Assembly: GCA_003533825.1 (NCBI GenBank)
Contig: DQCG01000198.1
Coordinates: 1 to 8,389 of the forward strand
Direction of reading: 5' to 3'
DNA: 8,389 bases
DNA from: Phycisphaerales bacterium
GTDB taxonomy: Bacteria > Planctomycetota > Phycisphaerae > Sedimentisphaerales > Anaerobacaceae
The position numbers and the translations under genes are program-made. The notes under the pieces were generated by a model that worked only from the letters and a program-made list of their open reading frames with translations, made no database searches and was not told the DNA's origin. Positions 5,992 to 8,389 of this stretch are shown here, in pieces (within the stretch, counting starts at the first letter, position 1; every line of letters starts with the position of its first letter).

Positions 5992-7332
5992 CTAATCGCC
6001 CAACAGCTTTTTGCTTCGCAGGATGTGGTAGTAATGCTGGGCGAAGCGGTGGGCCTCATCGCGAACGTACTGCAGCAGCTTGCGGGCGGGCGAGTTGGAA
6101 GGCAGCTTTAGCGGCTTGCTTCTGTCCTGCAGGTAAATCTCTTCTTCACGCTTTGCAATAGAGGCGATTTTTACGGTAGGCGCGTTCATTTCCGCAAACG
6201 CTTTCTCAGCGGCTCTCAAATGTCCCAGGCCGCCGTCGATTAACACAAGATCCGGCCAGAGTTCCTCGCCCCGAAGGGCGTATTTGTATCTGCGTTTTAC
6301 AACTTCGGCGATCATCGCATAATCGTCGATTCCACTGACGGTCTTTATTTTGAATCTCCGGTACCCGCTTTTGAAGGGCTTGCCGTCGATGAACTTCACC
6401 AACGAGCCGACCGCCTCGGCCCCGCCGATATTGGCAACGTCAATGCCCTCGATAATCCGCACGGGCTCGGCTGTTTGCAGCATTTCCCGCAACTTGACGA
6501 GTGCTTCGGCCGGGTCGGCGGCAAAAGCTTCCGGCTGGACATGTTCATCCGGCGTACCCCGCTGGTCGAGCCGCTCGATCAGACGAATACGGTCGCGAAA
6601 CATCGCCGCTTTTTCATATTCCAACGCCAACGCGGCCTCCGCCATTTGTTTTCTTAATTGCCGCAGTATTGTCGAACGCTTCGAACGCAGGAATTTGATA
6701 AGGTCCTTGATGATTTTTTTATATTCCTGCTTATCGATCTTTGCCGAGCATGGAGCGGTGCATTGCTTGATGCTGAATAAAAGACAGGGACGAAAGAATC
6801 TGCGTTTTTCATCGTCTTGACGGATTTCCAGCTTGCACGTTCTGAATCGGAAGATTTTCTGCAGCACGACAAGGACGCGGCGGAGGTCTTTAACCGCCGT
6901 AAACGGGCCGAACAATCTTACGCCGCGTTGTTGTGGTTTTCTGGTGATATAGACGCCGGGGAAATCCTCACCGGTCGTGATTTGAAGATAAGGAAATGTT
7001 TTGTCATCGACGAGGTCCGTATTATAGGGCGGGCGGATGTCTTTGATTAATCGGGCTTCCTGCAAAACGGCATCGACTTCGTTAGGGCTCTCTAAAAAAT
7101 CGACACTTTCGACCTTCGCAATCATCTCGGCGATTTTCGGCCCGCGCGTTGCGAACAGGTCGCTGCCAGGTTGAAAATAGCTGGCGGCACGTGAACGCAG
7201 ATTCTTGGCCTTGCCTATATAAAGGACCTTGCCATGAGGGCCTTTCATAAAATACAGACCCGGCCCGGCGGGAAAATCCTTAATCTTCCGACGAATCTTT
7301 GAGTACTTGTCTTGTCCTTTTTCTTCGGCCAT
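5992..7332 (-). CDS. uvrC: UvrC-like excinuclease ABC subunit C lacking the C-terminal HhH region
   Basis: The 446-residue product matches the UvrC subunit of nucleotide excision repair, which cuts DNA on both sides of a lesion after UvrAB loading. A GIY-YIG nuclease fills residues about 18-105 (GPGLYFM, KVLYIGKAKNLRSR, NEVDAVLQEARLIK, PPYNTDL). C166, C183, C191 and C195 have the CxxxC ending and spacing of the UvrC iron-sulfur ligands. The UvrB-binding UVR motif is at about 221-256 (MAEAALALEYEKAAMFRDRIRLIERL). The RNase H-like nuclease follows with its acidic and histidine residues: D298 (IDVANIGG), D336/D337 (GIDDYA), D366 (LVLIDGG) and H428 (RDEAHRFA). The protein then stops at KKLLGD, whereas typical UvrC of about 600 residues continues into tandem helix-hairpin-helix motifs that bind DNA. 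Reading past the stop gives only repeat-derived sequence, so no frameshift explains the loss. ATG 7332 is preceded by AGGG three bases away. It is convergent with the PDZ gene. Confidence 0.93.
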   Translation of the reverse strand: MAEEKGQDKYSKIRRKIKDFPAGPGLYFMKGPHGKVLYIGKAKNLRSRAASYFQPGSDLFATRGPKIAEMIAKVESVDFLESPNEVDAVLQEARLIKDIRPPYNTDLVDDKTFPYLQITTGEDFPGVYITRKPQQRGVRLFGPFTAVKDLRRVLVVLQKIFRFRTCKLEIRQDDEKRRFFRPCLLFSIKQCTAPCSAKIDKQEYKKIIKDLIKFLRSKRSTILRQLRKQMAEAALALEYEKAAMFRDRIRLIERLDQRGTPDEHVQPEAFAADPAEALVKLREMLQTAEPVRIIEGIDVANIGGAEAVGSLVKFIDGKPFKSGYRRFKIKTVSGIDDYAMIAEVVKRRYKYALRGEELWPDLVLIDGGLGHLRAAEKAFAEMNAPTVKIASIAKREEEIYLQDRSKPLKLPSNSPARKLLQYVRDEAHRFAQHYYHILRSKKLLGD

Positions 7333-7821
7333 TGCCCTATTTTAGCCGTAGCCTGCCGGATAGCAAGCTGCATCTAACGGGCTTAAATGAGACTCTGTCA
7401 TCCCAAACGAGAACACGCAGAAATAATCAATGCCGTAAGGGTGAAATAGAGATGGTTGCCGATTCCGTGTATTGAAGTTCTTTTTCTTCTGTTTCTATAA
7501 GCCTCTGAAATCCCTTTTATCCGTCAACCTCATATATTAGTAAACATCCCTAATAATTCTGGACGTAAATGTCCAGGGCGGCCGAGCCGTTTACGCCACG
7601 CAGAACTCATGCGGTTACCCAACATGAGCCGTGATATCGCTACGTGCCTGAATCGGGCAATTGGCACGGGCGGGACTCGCACCCACTGGATCGCGGCCTC
7701 GTCGGCTGCTCCACTCGCGAATTAAAGGTATCCAGTACTTTTGGTATTCCTCTCGGTCTTATTCTGATTCATATTCCAACTGTTTTACCGCTTCACCGGA
7801 TAGAGTTTTTGGCAGGGACAA
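7333..7821. other. 489-base non-coding region with AT-rich part and tRNA-like remnant
   Basis: No convincing gene is seen on either strand. Sampled lines at 7441-7560 are about 37 % GC, lower than any sampled coding stretch. Small inverted repeats occur: CTGGAC/GTCCAG (7559-7564 with 7571-7576) and CTCATG/CATGAG (7606-7611 with 7623-7628), neither followed by a T run. On the minus strand, about 7709-7651, the sequence resembles the 3' half of a tRNA (GTGGG TGCGAGT CCCGC as T-arm, then CCGTGCC and A). No matching GGCACGG acceptor strand or anticodon stem lies upstream, and the T-loop has G in place of the second T. I find no terminator for the upstream hydrolase gene. Confidence 0.55.
7339..7366 (-). 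promoter_or_regulatory. Weak candidate promoter of uvrC
   Basis: On the minus strand TTGCTA (7366-7361) and TAAAAT (7344-7339) are separated by 16 bp, matching 4/6 and 5/6 of the sigma70 consensus. Transcription would begin within a few bases of the ATG at 7332, implying a leaderless or nearly leaderless mRNA. The hexamers could be chance matches in this AT-rich stretch. Confidence 0.25.
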
Positions 7822-8389
7822 CTACCGCTTGTCAAGCCGCTGCGCGAAGAGCCAGTCCCAGACATTCGCCGTCTTGTCGCACCTATCGCCGCTATATTGG
7901 GTGACGTAACCTTTCTCCGGCTCGTCGCCCTCGTAGTAGAAAGCATATTGCGAGGCGTTGTGTTTCACGTCCTTCAGTTCGGTGTACTTCAGGTTTCCGC
8001 CCGCTTCCTTCATACGCGCGAAGATCTCCCGCGAAAAGTCCGTCGGCACCACCGGGTCGCTTCCGCCGTGAAAAGCCCAGATGGGCACGTGCTTGAACTT
8101 CGCGGGATCCTTCCAGGGGAGCAATCCGCCAGCGCTGGGGATGGCCGCGGCGAATCGCTCCGGCGCGGCCCAAACGGCGTTCCAGGAGCCGGCGCCGCCC
8201 ATTGAATGTCCGAGCACGTAAACGCGATTCGTATCCACGGCGAACTCTTCGGCGAGATGGTCGATCAACGCAAAAGCCTTGGTGAGCGGTCCGTTGGACA
8301 TCGGGCCCGGCGGATAATTCCGCTTTTCGATCCGCGCCTGCCATGCTTCGGAGTACGTCTTCTTCAGCGCCTCGGTCAGTTCCGGCACA
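7822..8389 (-). CDS. C-terminal part of an alpha/beta-hydrolase (esterase/peptidase, poly-hydroxybutyrate depolymerase-like)
   Basis: The frame is open from the right edge to TAG at 7822-7824, giving 188 visible residues; the start lies outside the window (the GTG at 8386-8388 is internal). The catalytic triad of an alpha/beta-hydrolase is visible: the nucleophile elbow GHSMGG (visible residues 60-65, Ser62), the acid in FHGGSDPVVP (Asp111) and the histidine in LKDVKHNA (His143). The preceding helix (KAFALIDHLAEEFAVDTNRVYVLG) and following AAPERFAAAIPSAGG fit the predicted-peptidase/feruloyl-esterase-like group that often carries a signal peptide and acts on plant or polymer esters. The substrate cannot be read from this part. 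In four sampled 60-base lines GC is 53, 65, 72 and 67 %, higher than most of the window. It points the same way as uvrC but lies 489 bases before it, so co-transcription is unlikely. Confidence 0.88.
   Translation of the reverse strand, partial: VPELTEALKKTYSEAWQARIEKRNYPPGPMSNGPLTKAFALIDHLAEEFAVDTNRVYVLGHSMGGAGSWNAVWAAPERFAAAIPSAGGLLPWKDPAKFKHVPIWAFHGGSDPVVPTDFSREIFARMKEAGGNLKYTELKDVKHNASQYAFYYEGDEPEKGYVTQYSGDRCDKTANVWDWLFAQRLDKR

Noticed and set aside
5639..6161. Small frames on both strands with SRASCPRF- or RIAGKMPAT-like repeats
   Set aside because: The repetition comes from the palindromic DNA units at 5888-5971, not from a protein.
7651..7722. A functional tRNA on the minus strand
   Set aside because: A T-arm-like stem and CCGTGCC are present, but no matching acceptor strand or anticodon stem lies upstream, and the T-loop departs from TTCRANY.
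7644..7909. Two overlapping plus-strand open frames (86 and 82 residues)
   Set aside because: They overlap each other and the tail of the minus-strand hydrolase gene, lack a ribosome binding site and span a clear composition change; most likely chance frames over a repeat or tRNA-like sequence.

Overview
The window most resembles a Planctomycetota chromosome, probably Phycisphaerae/Sedimentisphaerales-like. This is an inference from recognised protein styles, not a database result. The clues are a large DUF362 protein ending in a right-handed beta-helix with the planctomycete-type tail motif NGDRINMGAYGGT, a short ECF sigma factor coupled to a one-helix anti-sigma-like partner, and GC-rich palindromic intergenic repeats whose chance translation reads like RIAGKMPAT. 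GC content is moderate (about 50 %) over most of the window. It falls to about 37 % in sampled lines near 7440-7560 and rises to about 53-72 % in sampled lines of the last gene.

Layout. (1) 1-405: the 3' end of a gene for a beta-rich, probably exported protein, followed by two strong tandem intrinsic terminators (464-500 and 517-560). (2) 590-618: a good sigma70-type promoter, followed by a membrane-anchored DUF362/beta-helix protein (680-3331). (3) 3487-4640: an ECF sigma factor and a membrane protein that overlap by ATGA, a typical sigma/anti-sigma pair. (4) 4641-4838: an intergenic region with a long imperfect palindrome and a second, competing terminator-like pairing. (5) 4839-5867: an exported PDZ-only protein with an acidic, coiled-coil C-terminal half. 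(6) 5888-5971: three GC-rich hairpins, two of them a direct repeat, between convergent genes. (7) 5992-7332, minus strand: a UvrC-type excinuclease subunit with the GIY-YIG, Fe-S, UVR and RNase H-like parts but no C-terminal helix-hairpin-helix region. (8) 7333-7821: non-coding, AT-rich, with a tRNA-3'-half-like stretch. (9) 7822-8389, minus strand: the C-terminal part of a GC-rich alpha/beta-hydrolase (esterase/peptidase type) that runs off the window.

How the genes may work together. The sigma and anti-sigma genes form one translationally coupled unit that probably senses an envelope signal. The same-strand PDZ gene 198 bases downstream is a plausible envelope partner or target, but the intervening structure suggests separate or conditional transcription. 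The DUF362/beta-helix protein, the surface-protein fragment and the hydrolase all point to an envelope or extracellular polysaccharide lifestyle; a direct functional link between them is not shown. I see no CRISPR array, no transposase and no intact RNA gene. I do not see a clear novel system. The items most worth checking are the DUF362/beta-helix fusion, the HhH-less UvrC next to an intergenic repeat, the possible RNA switch before the PDZ gene, and the composition break near 7600-7820.
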